In this document: piece after piece, positions 1 through 7,124 of the stretch
How positions within the stretch are numbered: the stretch's first letter is position 1
Layout of the letters: every line of letters starts with the position of its first letter
Assembly: GCA_023386885.1 (NCBI GenBank)
Contig: JAEWIX010000050.1
Location: 1 to 50,912 of the forward strand
Source: Pseudomonadota bacterium
Lineage (GTDB): Bacteria; Pseudomonadota; Alphaproteobacteria; Rhizobiales; Xanthobacteraceae
Reading direction: 5' to 3'
Length of the DNA: 50,912 nucleotides
Program-made: the position numbers and the translations under genes
The notes under the pieces: generated by a model
Told to the model about the DNA's origin: nothing
The model's database searches: none
What the model saw: the letters and a program-made list of their open reading frames with translations, nothing else

Positions 1-66
1 CCCCCCCCCCCTCAGCCCCTCCCCACCCCCGCCCATGACGGGGTTTCGTGTTGTAGTGCTAACCGT

Positions 67-1254
67 TCACAACACCCGCTGCGAGCCGGGAATCATCCGC
101 AGCAATCGCGTCGCGATCCAGCTTGTCGCCATCGTCACCACGAAGGCAATCAGCGCCTTGACGATCGCCGGCCAGTCGAAGTCGAACAGCCAGTATTGAA
201 TCCACAGCACGAAGGCATAGTGCACCAGAAAGATGCCGTAGGCGTCATTCTGCATCGGATCGAGAATGCTCCAGCCCTCGCGTTTCAGGCGCATGAAGAA
301 GGCTAGGATGGTGAACATCATCCCGGCGCTGAAGATGACGAACAGCACGCTGTAACTCGCCTCGTACCACATCGGCAGCGTGTCGGGATTGCCGAGGATT
401 TCGCGCTTGATGTAGATCAAGCCCCACAATCCGGCATAGGGGATCAGGGTGACGACGCCCCAGCCGATCCAACTCGAATTCGCGAGCTTTCCTTCGGATG
501 CGAGTACGCCTTCGCTGAAGCGGCCGGCACCGATGCCGGCACCGATAAAGAAGTACAGCGCGTAAAGCAGGACGCGGCTGGCCTGCACCGAGAACGGCCC
601 GAACTCGAACCAGTAGCTCGGGCCGAAGATCAGCCGCATCGGCACATAGGCGATGCCGGTGACGATCACCAGCACGGTGAAGAAGAGTGCGGGGCTCTTG
701 AAGCCGCGCACCGAGAGACGGTTGATCCAGAACAGCGAATTCGAACTGATGCGAAACAGCGCGCCGGCGGCGAGATCGAACACCAACAACACCCAGACGA
801 ACCACACCGGGCCGCTCGGCCATGGTCCGTCGGTGACCATATTCCACCAGAATGCGCTGAAGCGAAGATCGGGGTCTTGTCGCAATGCCAGCGCATAGTA
901 GGCGATTGGGATCACGGTCAACGCGGCGATGACGAAAGGCAGTCCGAGCCGCAGCAGCCGATCGTATGCGAAGACCCCGGGCACACGGCGGGCGAGACTT
1001 GGCCACACGAACAGCCCCGACAGCAAGAAGAACATCGCCATGAAAAAACTGTCGGTGGCGAGCACGACCATGTCGAAGCCGAGCCACGACTTCGGATCGG
1101 TATGCCCGAAGTAAGTATAGGGGATCACCGCGTGATGGATGACGACCACCACGGTGAGAAACGTGCGTGCGCGATCCAGCGCCAGATTTCGGCCGTGCGC
1201 CTTGGGTGCGATCTCGGGGGCGACTTCAGGCGCCGGATGGGCAATCGATTTCAT
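67..1254 (-). CDS. Acyltransferase 3 family integral membrane protein
   Basis: A 395-residue protein of the acyltransferase-3 family (PF01757 type), multi-pass inner-membrane enzymes that transfer acyl groups such as acetyl or succinyl to envelope carbohydrates. The N-terminal signature is visible: LDRAR near residue 27, followed by a hydrophobic helix carrying the His pair in VVVIHHAV, the expected active-site region. About ten hydrophobic segments follow, with a short Arg-rich loop (DRLLRLGLP) near residue 98. The start is ATG at 1254. The C-terminus is complete, ending 66 bases from the window edge. It stands alone, reading away from the DUF1328 gene. The substrate cannot be read from the sequence; a glucan-modifying OpgC-like role is one possibility. 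Confidence 0.85.
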   Translation of the reverse strand: MKSIAHPAPEVAPEIAPKAHGRNLALDRARTFLTVVVVIHHAVIPYTYFGHTDPKSWLGFDMVVLATDSFFMAMFFLLSGLFVWPSLARRVPGVFAYDRLLRLGLPFVIAALTVIPIAYYALALRQDPDLRFSAFWWNMVTDGPWPSGPVWFVWVLLVFDLAAGALFRISSNSLFWINRLSVRGFKSPALFFTVLVIVTGIAYVPMRLIFGPSYWFEFGPFSVQASRVLLYALYFFIGAGIGAGRFSEGVLASEGKLANSSWIGWGVVTLIPYAGLWGLIYIKREILGNPDTLPMWYEASYSVLFVIFSAGMMFTILAFFMRLKREGWSILDPMQNDAYGIFLVHYAFVLWIQYWLFDFDWPAIVKALIAFVVTMATSWIATRLLRMIPGSQRVL

Positions 1255-1361
1255 GCGGCCTCCTGCGCAACGCGATGGCGTGTTTCGCGACGACCCCTGA
1301 CAGCCACGGGAACCATGTTTCGGGGCGGGTGTTATCGCATGAGAATCCTGGAGAGCAACAG

Positions 1362-1535
1362 ATGAGTATTCTCAAGTGGGCCCTGATTTTTCTCGTGGTC
1401 TCGATTGTCGCCGGATTGCTGGGTTTCACCGGCGTCTCCGCGGCGTCCGCTGATATCGCGCGCGTGCTGTTCTACATTTTCGTGGTGATCTTCCTGGTGC
1501 TGCTGATTCTGGGGCTGACGATCTTTCGCGCCTAG
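1362..1535 (+). CDS. DUF1328 (YtjA-like) two-helix membrane mini-protein
   Basis: A 57-residue protein made almost entirely of two hydrophobic helices (residues 5-22 and 32-54). The first helix has the family motif IVAGLLGFTGVS and the protein ends in IFRA. This matches the DUF1328/YtjA family of tiny inner-membrane proteins, whose function is not established. The reading frame is open further upstream, but ATG at 1362 follows GAGAGCAACAG and gives exactly the family length. The gene diverges from the acyltransferase and is followed by two stacked hairpins, so it is probably monocistronic. Confidence 0.85.
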   Translation: MSILKWALIFLVVSIVAGLLGFTGVSAASADIARVLFYIFVVIFLVLLILGLTIFRA

Positions 1536-1536
1536 C

Positions 1537-1562
1537 GGGCCGTCCCTTCAAGGGATCGGCCC
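1537..1562 (+). terminator. Stem-loop just after the DUF1328 stop
   Basis: GGGCCG (1537-1542) pairs with CGGCCC (1557-1562), and TCCCT (1543-1547) pairs with AGGGA (1551-1555), around a three-base loop with one bulged T. It begins two bases after the stop codon. No T-run follows, so it may act as an mRNA-end stabiliser rather than a full terminator. Confidence 0.5.
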
Positions 1563-1584
1563 GGTCAGAGCGCCCAACACCGCT

Positions 1585-1618
1585 GGCCTCGGAGAGAACA
1601 TCTCCGGGGCCTTTCTCC
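1585..1618 (+). terminator. Rho-independent terminator downstream of DUF1328
   Basis: An 11-bp stem, GGCCTCGGAGA (1585-1595) with TCTCCGGGGCC (1601-1611), contains one G-U type pair and a five-base loop. TTTCTCC follows. It lies between convergent genes (DUF1328 on + and DUF427 on -) and fits termination on the + strand. Confidence 0.65.
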
Positions 1619-1668
1619 GATGAGGGACAGTGGAGGCCCATGCCGATCGATACGGGCGATCGAGGCGA

Positions 1669-2034
1669 TCAGGCCGCCGGCAGTTCCTCAATGGTGACCT
1701 TGTCGGGATAGAACGCCAGATGGCCGGTGATCTCGGCCATCGCCGGATACGGCGTCTCGTAGCTCCAGATCGCGTTGTCGAGGGTGGTCGCATCGGTCCG
1801 GATGCTGAAGTAGCTGGCGTCGCCCTTGTAGGGGCAATGCGTCACCCGGTCGGTCCGCACCAGCCGTGTGCCATCGGCATCGGCGCGCGGGATATAATAG
1901 ACGGCGGGACAGGTGGCCTCCCGCAGCGTCAGCGCGCGGGTGGTGTCGGCGATCACCACACCGCCGGCCGAGACGCGGATGCGCTTGGCGGCGGGCGCGA
2001 TGGTGATGGGGTGGTCGGGGCCGGGGATTTTCAT
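1669..2034 (-). CDS. DUF427 domain protein
   Basis: A 121-residue cytoplasmic protein of the DUF427 family (PF04248). Family features are the YYIPRADAD segment, the CPYKGDASYFS core (residues ~67-77), the AIWSYETPYP segment, and the final HLAFYPDKV strand. These are small beta-tent proteins of unknown function. I start at ATG 2034 rather than the TTG two codons upstream, because GAGG lies seven bases before the ATG and would abut the TTG. It is convergent with DUF1328 and divergent from bolA. No operon partner is visible. Confidence 0.88.
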   Translation of the reverse strand: MKIPGPDHPITIAPAAKRIRVSAGGVVIADTTRALTLREATCPAVYYIPRADADGTRLVRTDRVTHCPYKGDASYFSIRTDATTLDNAIWSYETPYPAMAEITGHLAFYPDKVTIEELPAA

Positions 2035-2181
2035 CGGCAACCTCGTGAGGCGCCCGGCCGCGATGCCGCAGGCGATCAGGGCGGGCTATTGACGGTGAAT
2101 CGGATATAGTTATCTCAACATGCCGGAAACAGGGCCGCGTCAGGTCGCGGATCGCCGGAGCCGGTTGCCTGGAGAAGTGTG

Positions 2182-2415
2182 ATGCCGATGGATGCCCGCG
2201 ATATCGAATCCATGATCAAGGCGGCGATACCCGACGCCGAGGTGACGATCCGGGACCTCGCCGGTGACGGCGACCACTATGCCGCGACGGTGATCTCGGA
2301 ATCGTTCCGGGGCAAGTCGCGGGTGCAGCAGCACCAGATCGTCTATCAGTCGCTGCAAGGGCAGATGGGCGGTGTGTTGCATGCGCTGGCCCTGCAGACC
2401 GGCGTGCCGGACTGA
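2182..2415 (+). CDS. bolA: BolA family protein
   Basis: A 77-residue BolA-fold protein. The class II KH-like core is clear: an N-terminal helix (IESMIKAAIPDAEVTI), SESFRGKSRVQQHQIVY with the conserved His before the VY helix, and LHALALQT at the end. BolA proteins bind a [2Fe-2S] cluster together with CGFS monothiol glutaredoxins and take part in iron-sulphur trafficking or iron sensing. The start is ATG 2182 after GGAGAAG, not the GTG one codon earlier. Its expected partner grxD is in this window, but 3.8 kb away behind an LtrA gene and egtDB; in many relatives the two are neighbours. Confidence 0.88.
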   Translation: MPMDARDIESMIKAAIPDAEVTIRDLAGDGDHYAATVISESFRGKSRVQQHQIVYQSLQGQMGGVLHALALQTGVPD

Positions 2416-2451
2416 CGGTGCCCGACGGATCGGTGGGGTGAGGAGCGGCGC

Positions 2452-3672
2452 ATGACGCAGGCGGCACAACGCGGGAGCTTGCTGCGCGAGCGCAATCCGA
2501 AGCAGCATCACCGCGTCACCTTCGTCGAACTGTTCTTCGATCTCGTCTTCGTCTTCGCGGTCACCCAGATCTCGCACACGCTGCTGGCGCATTTCTCGCC
2601 GCTCGGCGTGGTGCAGGTCGGCATCCTGATGCTGGCGGTGTGGTGGGTCTGGGTCTTCATGTCCTGGGTCACCAACTGGCTCGATCCGGAGCGGACGCCG
2701 GTTCGCGTCATGCTGTTCGTGATGATGATCGCCGGACTGCTGCTGTCGACGTCGATCCCGAAAGCGTTCGACAGCCGTGGCCTGATTTTCGCGCTCGCCT
2801 ATGTCTTCATGCAGGTCGGCCGCTCGGTGTTCGTCATCTTTGCGGTGCCGAAGTCCGAGACCGGCCATCGCTGCAATTTCTTGCGCATCTCGATCTGGAT
2901 GAGCGTCAGCGGCGTGTTCTGGATCGTCGGCGGTTTGGCTGACCCCGAGATGCGTCTCTGGCTGTGGCTGATCGCGCTCGCCATCGAATATTCCGGCCCG
3001 GCCATGCGTTTCCGCACGCCCGGCCTCGGCGCATCCTCGATGCGGGATTGGGAGGTCGAGGGCGGCCATATGGCGGAGCGTTGCGCACTGTTCATCATCA
3101 TCGCGCTCGGCGAATCCATCGTGGTAACCGGCGCGACGTTCAGCGAAGCCGCGTGGATGTGGACGACCGCTTTTGCATTCGTCATCGCGCTGCTCGGCAG
3201 TATCGCGATGTGGTGGATCTATTTCCACATCGGAGCGGAAGCCGGTTCGCACCGGATTTCCCATGCCGACGAGACCGGCCGGATGGCCCGGCTGGCCTAC
3301 ACCTATATTCATCTGTTTATCGTGATCGGCGTCGTGGTCTGCGCGGTGGGCGACGAGATGCTGCTGGCGCATCCGGATGGCCATCACGGCCACAGCGGCA
3401 CGAAGGAAATGCTCGCCATGATCGGCGGGCCGCTGATCTATCTCGCCGGCGTCGTCCTGTTCAAGCGCACCATCCGCGGCCACCTGCAATTGTCGCATCT
3501 GGTCGGCATCGGGCTGTTGATCGTGCTGATCCCGTTCGGCGCGATGCTGTCGCCGCTGTGGTTGTCGGCCACGACCACCGCAATCCTGATGCTGGTCGCG
3601 GCGTGGGAAGCGATCTCGCTCGGCTCGCCCGAAGCGTCAGCCGAGTCTCACACCGAGGCCACCAGCGCGTGA
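2452..3672 (+). CDS. LtrA-like (low temperature requirement A) membrane protein
   Basis: A 406-residue polytopic membrane protein of the LtrA family (PF06772). The family N-terminus is present: VTFVELFFDLVFVFAVTQISH at about residues 23-43, with the FFDLVFV signature. About ten hydrophobic helices follow, plus the segment MAERCALFIIIALGESIV near residue 206, typical of the family. The name comes from a Listeria low-temperature phenotype; the biochemical function is unknown. ATG 2452 follows GTGAGGAGCGGCGC. The 3' end overlaps the 3' end of convergent egtD by 25 bp, so no terminator separates the two. Confidence 0.85.
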   Translation: MTQAAQRGSLLRERNPKQHHRVTFVELFFDLVFVFAVTQISHTLLAHFSPLGVVQVGILMLAVWWVWVFMSWVTNWLDPERTPVRVMLFVMMIAGLLLSTSIPKAFDSRGLIFALAYVFMQVGRSVFVIFAVPKSETGHRCNFLRISIWMSVSGVFWIVGGLADPEMRLWLWLIALAIEYSGPAMRFRTPGLGASSMRDWEVEGGHMAERCALFIIIALGESIVVTGATFSEAAWMWTTAFAFVIALLGSIAMWWIYFHIGAEAGSHRISHADETGRMARLAYTYIHLFIVIGVVVCAVGDEMLLAHPDGHHGHSGTKEMLAMIGGPLIYLAGVVLFKRTIRGHLQLSHLVGIGLLIVLIPFGAMLSPLWLSATTTAILMLVAAWEAISLGSPEASAESHTEATSA

Positions 3673-4619
3673 ACCGAGAACAGGTTGTCGTCGTCGGTCC
3701 ATGAGACCTGCGGCGTCCAGCCCGTGCTCTTGGCAAGCGTATTGAAGCGATCGAGGCTGTATTTGTAGCTGTTCTCGGTGTGAATGCTTTCACCGGCGCG
3801 GAACGACACGCTCTTGCCGAGGATGCGCACGGTTTGAGCTTTGCGGCTGACCAGATGCATCTCGATGCGGTGGCGCTCGCGATTGTAGATCGCGCGATGC
3901 GTGAATGCGGACAGATCGAAATTGCCGCCGAGTTCGTGATTAAGGCGCACCAGCAGATTGAGATTGAAGCGCGCGGTGACGCCGGACGCATCGTTATAGG
4001 CGGCGTGCAGCAGGCGGTCGCTCTTTTCCAGATCGACGCCGATTAGCATCAGTGCGCCGGGCCCGAGAATTTGCCGCGCGCTGCGCAGGAAGGCGCTTGC
4101 CTCGTGCGGCTCGAAATTGCCGAGCGTTGAGCCGGGGAAGAACCCGACCTTGGGCATGTCGGCAACGGCCTTCGGCAGGTCGAACGGCGCGGTGAAATCG
4201 GCCACCACGGGTGCAACCCGCAGCGTCGGAAAGTCGCGCTGCAATGTGGCCGCCTGCGCTTTGAGGAAATCGCCGGAAATATCCACCGGCACGTAAGCGC
4301 CGATCCGGCAATGCTTCAGCAACAGCCGCGCCTTGGTGGTCGCGCCGGCGCCGAATTCCACCAGCGCGGCGCCTTCGGGCACGATCGCTGCGATGTCCGC
4401 GCCATGGTCACGCAAAATGCCGAGTTCGGTACGCGTCGGATAATATTCCGGAAGCACCGTGATCTGCTCGAACAGTTCGGAGCCTGCGGCGTCGTAGAAA
4501 TATTTCGGCGATAACTGTTTTGGTTGCCGGCTCAGGCCGTCCAGCACGTCGGCCGCGAAGGCCGAGGTCTGCGGATCGAAGCGCTGGGCTTTCGCCGATG
4601 CGGTGGCGCGGGCGTTCAT
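3648..4619 (-). CDS. egtD: L-histidine N(alpha)-methyltransferase (hercynine synthase)
   Basis: A 323-residue SAM-dependent enzyme that trimethylates histidine to hercynine, the first step of ergothioneine synthesis. Family landmarks are present in order: SPKYFYDAAGSELFEQIT (residues 37-54), LPEYYPTRTE, the SAM-binding VEFGAGATTK (87-96), PVDISGDFL, FFPGSTLGNFEP, GVDLEK, AYNDASGVTARFN, and ENSYKYS near the C-terminus. ATG 4619 follows AGGAGCCCTTC. It lies 30 bp downstream of egtB on the same strand, so the pair is probably one transcript. Its end overlaps the convergent LtrA gene. Confidence 0.95.
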   Translation of the reverse strand: MNARATASAKAQRFDPQTSAFAADVLDGLSRQPKQLSPKYFYDAAGSELFEQITVLPEYYPTRTELGILRDHGADIAAIVPEGAALVEFGAGATTKARLLLKHCRIGAYVPVDISGDFLKAQAATLQRDFPTLRVAPVVADFTAPFDLPKAVADMPKVGFFPGSTLGNFEPHEASAFLRSARQILGPGALMLIGVDLEKSDRLLHAAYNDASGVTARFNLNLLVRLNHELGGNFDLSAFTHRAIYNRERHRIEMHLVSRKAQTVRILGKSVSFRAGESIHTENSYKYSLDRFNTLAKSTGWTPQVSWTDDDNLFSVHALVASV

Positions 4620-4649
4620 GAAGGGCTCCTGGCGTTCGGATGCGGCGGA

Positions 4650-5924
4650 TCAATCGCCGTAGTCGGCAAGGCGCAGTCCGGTGAACTGCCAGCGATGATG
4701 GGGATAGAAGAAGTTGCGATAGGTCAGGCGGCTGTGGCCCTCCGGCGTCGCCAGTGACGAGCCGCGCAGCACAAGCTGGTTGACCATGAACTTGCCGTTG
4801 TATTCGCCGAGCGCGCCTTCGATGGCGCGATAGCCGGGATAGGGGGCGTAGGCGCTGCGGGTCCATTGCCAGACGATGCCGAAGGCGTCGTCGAGGAGGC
4901 CGGCGCGCGCCGCGACCTCCCATTCCATTTCGGTCGGCAGATGCTTGCCGCGCCAGCGCGCGAAGGCGTCGGCCTCATAGTAGCTGACATGCATCACCGG
5001 TGCGTCGAGGTCGAGCGGGCGCAATCCGCCCAACGACATCACATGCCATTCATCCTTAACCTTGTGCCAGTGGCCGGGGGCGTCCCATTGCTCGGCGCTC
5101 GCCCTAGCGAAACCGTCCATCAACCACAGTGTTGGGGTGCGGTAGCCGCCGTCGTCGATGAAGGCGAGCCATTCGCGGTTGGTGACGAGCTGCCGCGCCA
5201 GCTTCACCGGCCCCACCAGCGCACGGTGCGCCGGCTTCTCGTTGTCGAAATGAAACGTTTCGGCGGCGTGGCCGATGCTGTGGATGCCTTCCTTGAGTTC
5301 ACACCACGCTTCGCCGCTGCGGGCGGAGGCGGGCGGCGTCCACGCGGGATCGTAGGCCGGATACAGCGGGTTCTGTGCGAAAGCGTGCAGGATGTCGGTC
5401 AGCATCAATTCCTGATGCTGCTGCTCGTGATTGAGCCCGACCTCGACCAGCGGCGCCAGTTCGGCCAGCTTATCAGGGCCCGCCTCGTTGAAGAATTTCA
5501 ACACGGCCGCGTCGACATGGTGACGATAGGCGGTCACCTCCGCCGCGCCCGGACGGGTAAGCAGACCCCGCTCGCCGCGGGCATGGCGTGGGCCGGCACT
5601 GACGTAATAGGAATTGAACAGGAAGGCGTAATCCGGATCGAACGGCCGATAGCCAGGACAATGCGGCCCGAGCAGGAATTGCTCGAAGAACCAGGTGGTA
5701 TGGGCGCGGTGCCATTTCGCCGGGCTGGCGTCCGGCATCGACTGCACCACCTGATCCTCGGAGCTGAGCGGGGCGGCCCGGCGTTCGGTCTCGTTGCGGA
5801 CCGCGAGATAGGCTTCCGAGAGGCGGGCAGCAGAATTGACCCCGGCGGGCTTAGTGCCATCGGGGTGAATCGAACGGTCGGCTGACAAGCGGTCGGCCGC
5901 GGATGCAGATTGCGTCACGGACAT
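4650..5924 (-). CDS. egtB: Ergothioneine sulfoxide synthase EgtB
   Basis: A 424-residue non-haem iron enzyme that joins hercynine to a thiol (gamma-glutamylcysteine or cysteine) with O2. The N-terminal DinB-like domain has VVQSMPDASPAKWHRAHTTW (H72/H75) and NHEQQHQE (H166, H170), the three-His iron site. The C-terminal FGE-type domain has LPTEMEWEVAARAG, GALGEYNGKFM and FTGLRLADYG. The frame is open 88 codons further upstream, but ATG 5924 gives the family length; its ribosome site is weak. No egtC or egtE is nearby, so a two-gene egtB-egtD pathway relying on other lyases is inferred. It is divergent from grxD. Confidence 0.93.
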   Translation of the reverse strand: MSVTQSASAADRLSADRSIHPDGTKPAGVNSAARLSEAYLAVRNETERRAAPLSSEDQVVQSMPDASPAKWHRAHTTWFFEQFLLGPHCPGYRPFDPDYAFLFNSYYVSAGPRHARGERGLLTRPGAAEVTAYRHHVDAAVLKFFNEAGPDKLAELAPLVEVGLNHEQQHQELMLTDILHAFAQNPLYPAYDPAWTPPASARSGEAWCELKEGIHSIGHAAETFHFDNEKPAHRALVGPVKLARQLVTNREWLAFIDDGGYRTPTLWLMDGFARASAEQWDAPGHWHKVKDEWHVMSLGGLRPLDLDAPVMHVSYYEADAFARWRGKHLPTEMEWEVAARAGLLDDAFGIVWQWTRSAYAPYPGYRAIEGALGEYNGKFMVNQLVLRGSSLATPEGHSRLTYRNFFYPHHRWQFTGLRLADYGD

Positions 5925-6113
5925 CTCCGGTTCAGGGAAAAACGCAACTGTGGCGGATGGGTTCCGAAGAAAAATCTTATCAGGCGTAAACTTAGGATCG
6001 CGGATCGGGAAGTTAACCCCGCCAAAGGGCGAAGATGGCTGCCGGGGTGGGAGGCAGACCTGCGCATGACGCAGCGTTGATCGGTGAACAAGCCCGAAAA
6101 TCGAGCATTTTTC

Positions 6114-6142
6114 TTGGGATGCAACGGCTTTCGGGCTACATA
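6114..6142 (+). promoter_or_regulatory. Possible sigma-70-type promoter for grxD
   Basis: TTGGGA (6114-6119) and TACATA (6137-6142) are separated by 17 bases, 58 bases ahead of the grxD ATG, inside the 275-bp gap between divergent egtB and grxD. The -10 match is poor (an overlapping TATAT is present), so this is tentative. Confidence 0.3.
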
Positions 6143-6199
6143 TATCAACAGTAGGTTGGTTCGCGGGCGGTCGCGAATGGCACCGCAAGAGGATGCAAG

Positions 6200-6532
6200 A
6201 TGAGCATTGAGCAGTTTATCGAGAACGAAGTGAAGTCGAACGACGTGGTGCTGTTCATGAAGGGCACGCCGCAATTCCCGCAATGCGGGTTCTCCGGTCA
6301 GGTGGTGCAGATCCTCGACCACATCGGCGTTGGCTACAAGGGCCACAACGTGCTGGAATCGCCGGAGCTGCGCGACGGCATCAAGGTCTATTCGAACTGG
6401 CCGACCATTCCGCAACTCTACGTGAAGGGCGAGTTCGTCGGCGGCTGCGACATCATCCGCGAGATGTTCCAGGCGGGTGAATTGCAGAAGATGTTCGCCG
6501 AGAAGGGCGTCACCCTCGGCGCTCCGGCCTGA
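6200..6532 (+). CDS. grxD: Monothiol glutaredoxin, CGFS type (Grx4)
   Basis: A 110-residue monothiol glutaredoxin that binds a bridging [2Fe-2S] cluster with glutathione and passes it to target proteins or to BolA partners. Visible motifs are FMKGTPQFPQCGFS with the CGFS active site (C29), WPTIPQLYVKGEF, and GGCDIIREM for glutathione binding. Length and start (ATG 6200 behind AAGAGGATGCAAG) are normal. The stop codon TGA (6530-6532) lies inside a possible CTG start of the following macro-domain ORF, so the two may be coupled. bolA is 3.8 kb upstream. Confidence 0.95.
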   Translation: MSIEQFIENEVKSNDVVLFMKGTPQFPQCGFSGQVVQILDHIGVGYKGHNVLESPELRDGIKVYSNWPTIPQLYVKGEFVGGCDIIREMFQAGELQKMFAEKGVTLGAPA

Positions 6533-7074
6533 CGCCGTTCTCGCGACAGATCGGCGCGACGCGCTACAACGTCGTCGTCGCCGACATCACGACACTCGAT
6601 GTCGATGCCATCGTCAATGCGGCGAATAATTCGCTGCTTGGCGGCGGCGGAGTCGACGGTGCGATCCATCGCGCCGCCGGTCCGGATTTGCTCGCCGAAT
6701 GCCGCCGGTTAGGCGGCTGCGCCACCGGCGACGCCAAGATCACCAACGCCTATCGGCTGCCGGCTCGCCACGTCATCCATGCGGTGGGGCCGGTCTGGCA
6801 CGGCGGCGGGCAGGGCGAGGACGCGGCACTGGCCTCCTGCTACCGCCGCGCGATGGCGCTGATGGCCGAGCATGAGCTCCGCTCCATCGCCTTTTCCGCA
6901 ATCTCCACCGGTGTCTACGGTTTTCCCGCCGACCGCGCGGCGCGGATTGCGGTCGCCACCACGATCTCGGCCGAGGCTGGGGCATCGCGTCTTGAGACTG
7001 TCATCTTCTGCTGCTTTTCGGAAACGAGCGCTGAATGGCATCGGCAGGCATTGAGTGCGACTGCGGCCTCTTGA
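6529..7074 (+). CDS. Macro domain (ADP-ribose/O-acetyl-ADP-ribose deacetylase-like) with no standard start codon
   Basis: This reading frame encodes an almost complete macro domain, a fold that binds or hydrolyses ADP-ribose derivatives. The sequence has ADITTLDVDAIVNAANNS, then GGGGVDGAIHRAAGP with the catalytic Asp, the VIHAVGPVW strand, and the ISTGVYGFP phosphate loop. The frame is open from 6481 but has no ATG, GTG or TTG before 6688, and a start at 6688 would remove the Asn and Asp of the active site. The best-fitting start by family length (181 residues) is CTG 6529, which shares bases with the grxD stop. A non-AUG start, a frameshift from grxD, or decay of the start codon are the options. 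Domain call is firm; start is not. Confidence 0.7.
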   Translation: MTPFSRQIGATRYNVVVADITTLDVDAIVNAANNSLLGGGGVDGAIHRAAGPDLLAECRRLGGCATGDAKITNAYRLPARHVIHAVGPVWHGGGQGEDAALASCYRRAMALMAEHELRSIAFSAISTGVYGFPADRAARIAVATTISAEAGASRLETVIFCCFSETSAEWHRQALSATAAS

Positions 7075-7124
7075 TAACCTCCCGTCGGCCACGCATTCTC
7101 CGCATGGGGACGGAGTCAAATCAT

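Noticed and set aside
1..66. C-rich start of the window (run of ten C)
   Set aside because: Too short and cut by the edge to interpret. It could be part of a repeat or hairpin, but nothing supports a feature.
2089..2110. Possible bolA promoter with TTGACG and TATAGT
   Set aside because: The two boxes are only 10 bases apart, too close for a sigma-70 promoter, and no other pair fits either one.
2140..3498. 452-codon antisense ORF over the LtrA gene
   Set aside because: His/Arg/Asp-rich translation with no family similarity. It is a mirror of the real + strand gene; many similar long antisense frames occur in this GC-rich DNA.
6688..7074. Macro-domain start at TTG 6688
   Set aside because: It would delete the NAAN and GGGVDG parts of the active site; the upstream frame encodes them intact.
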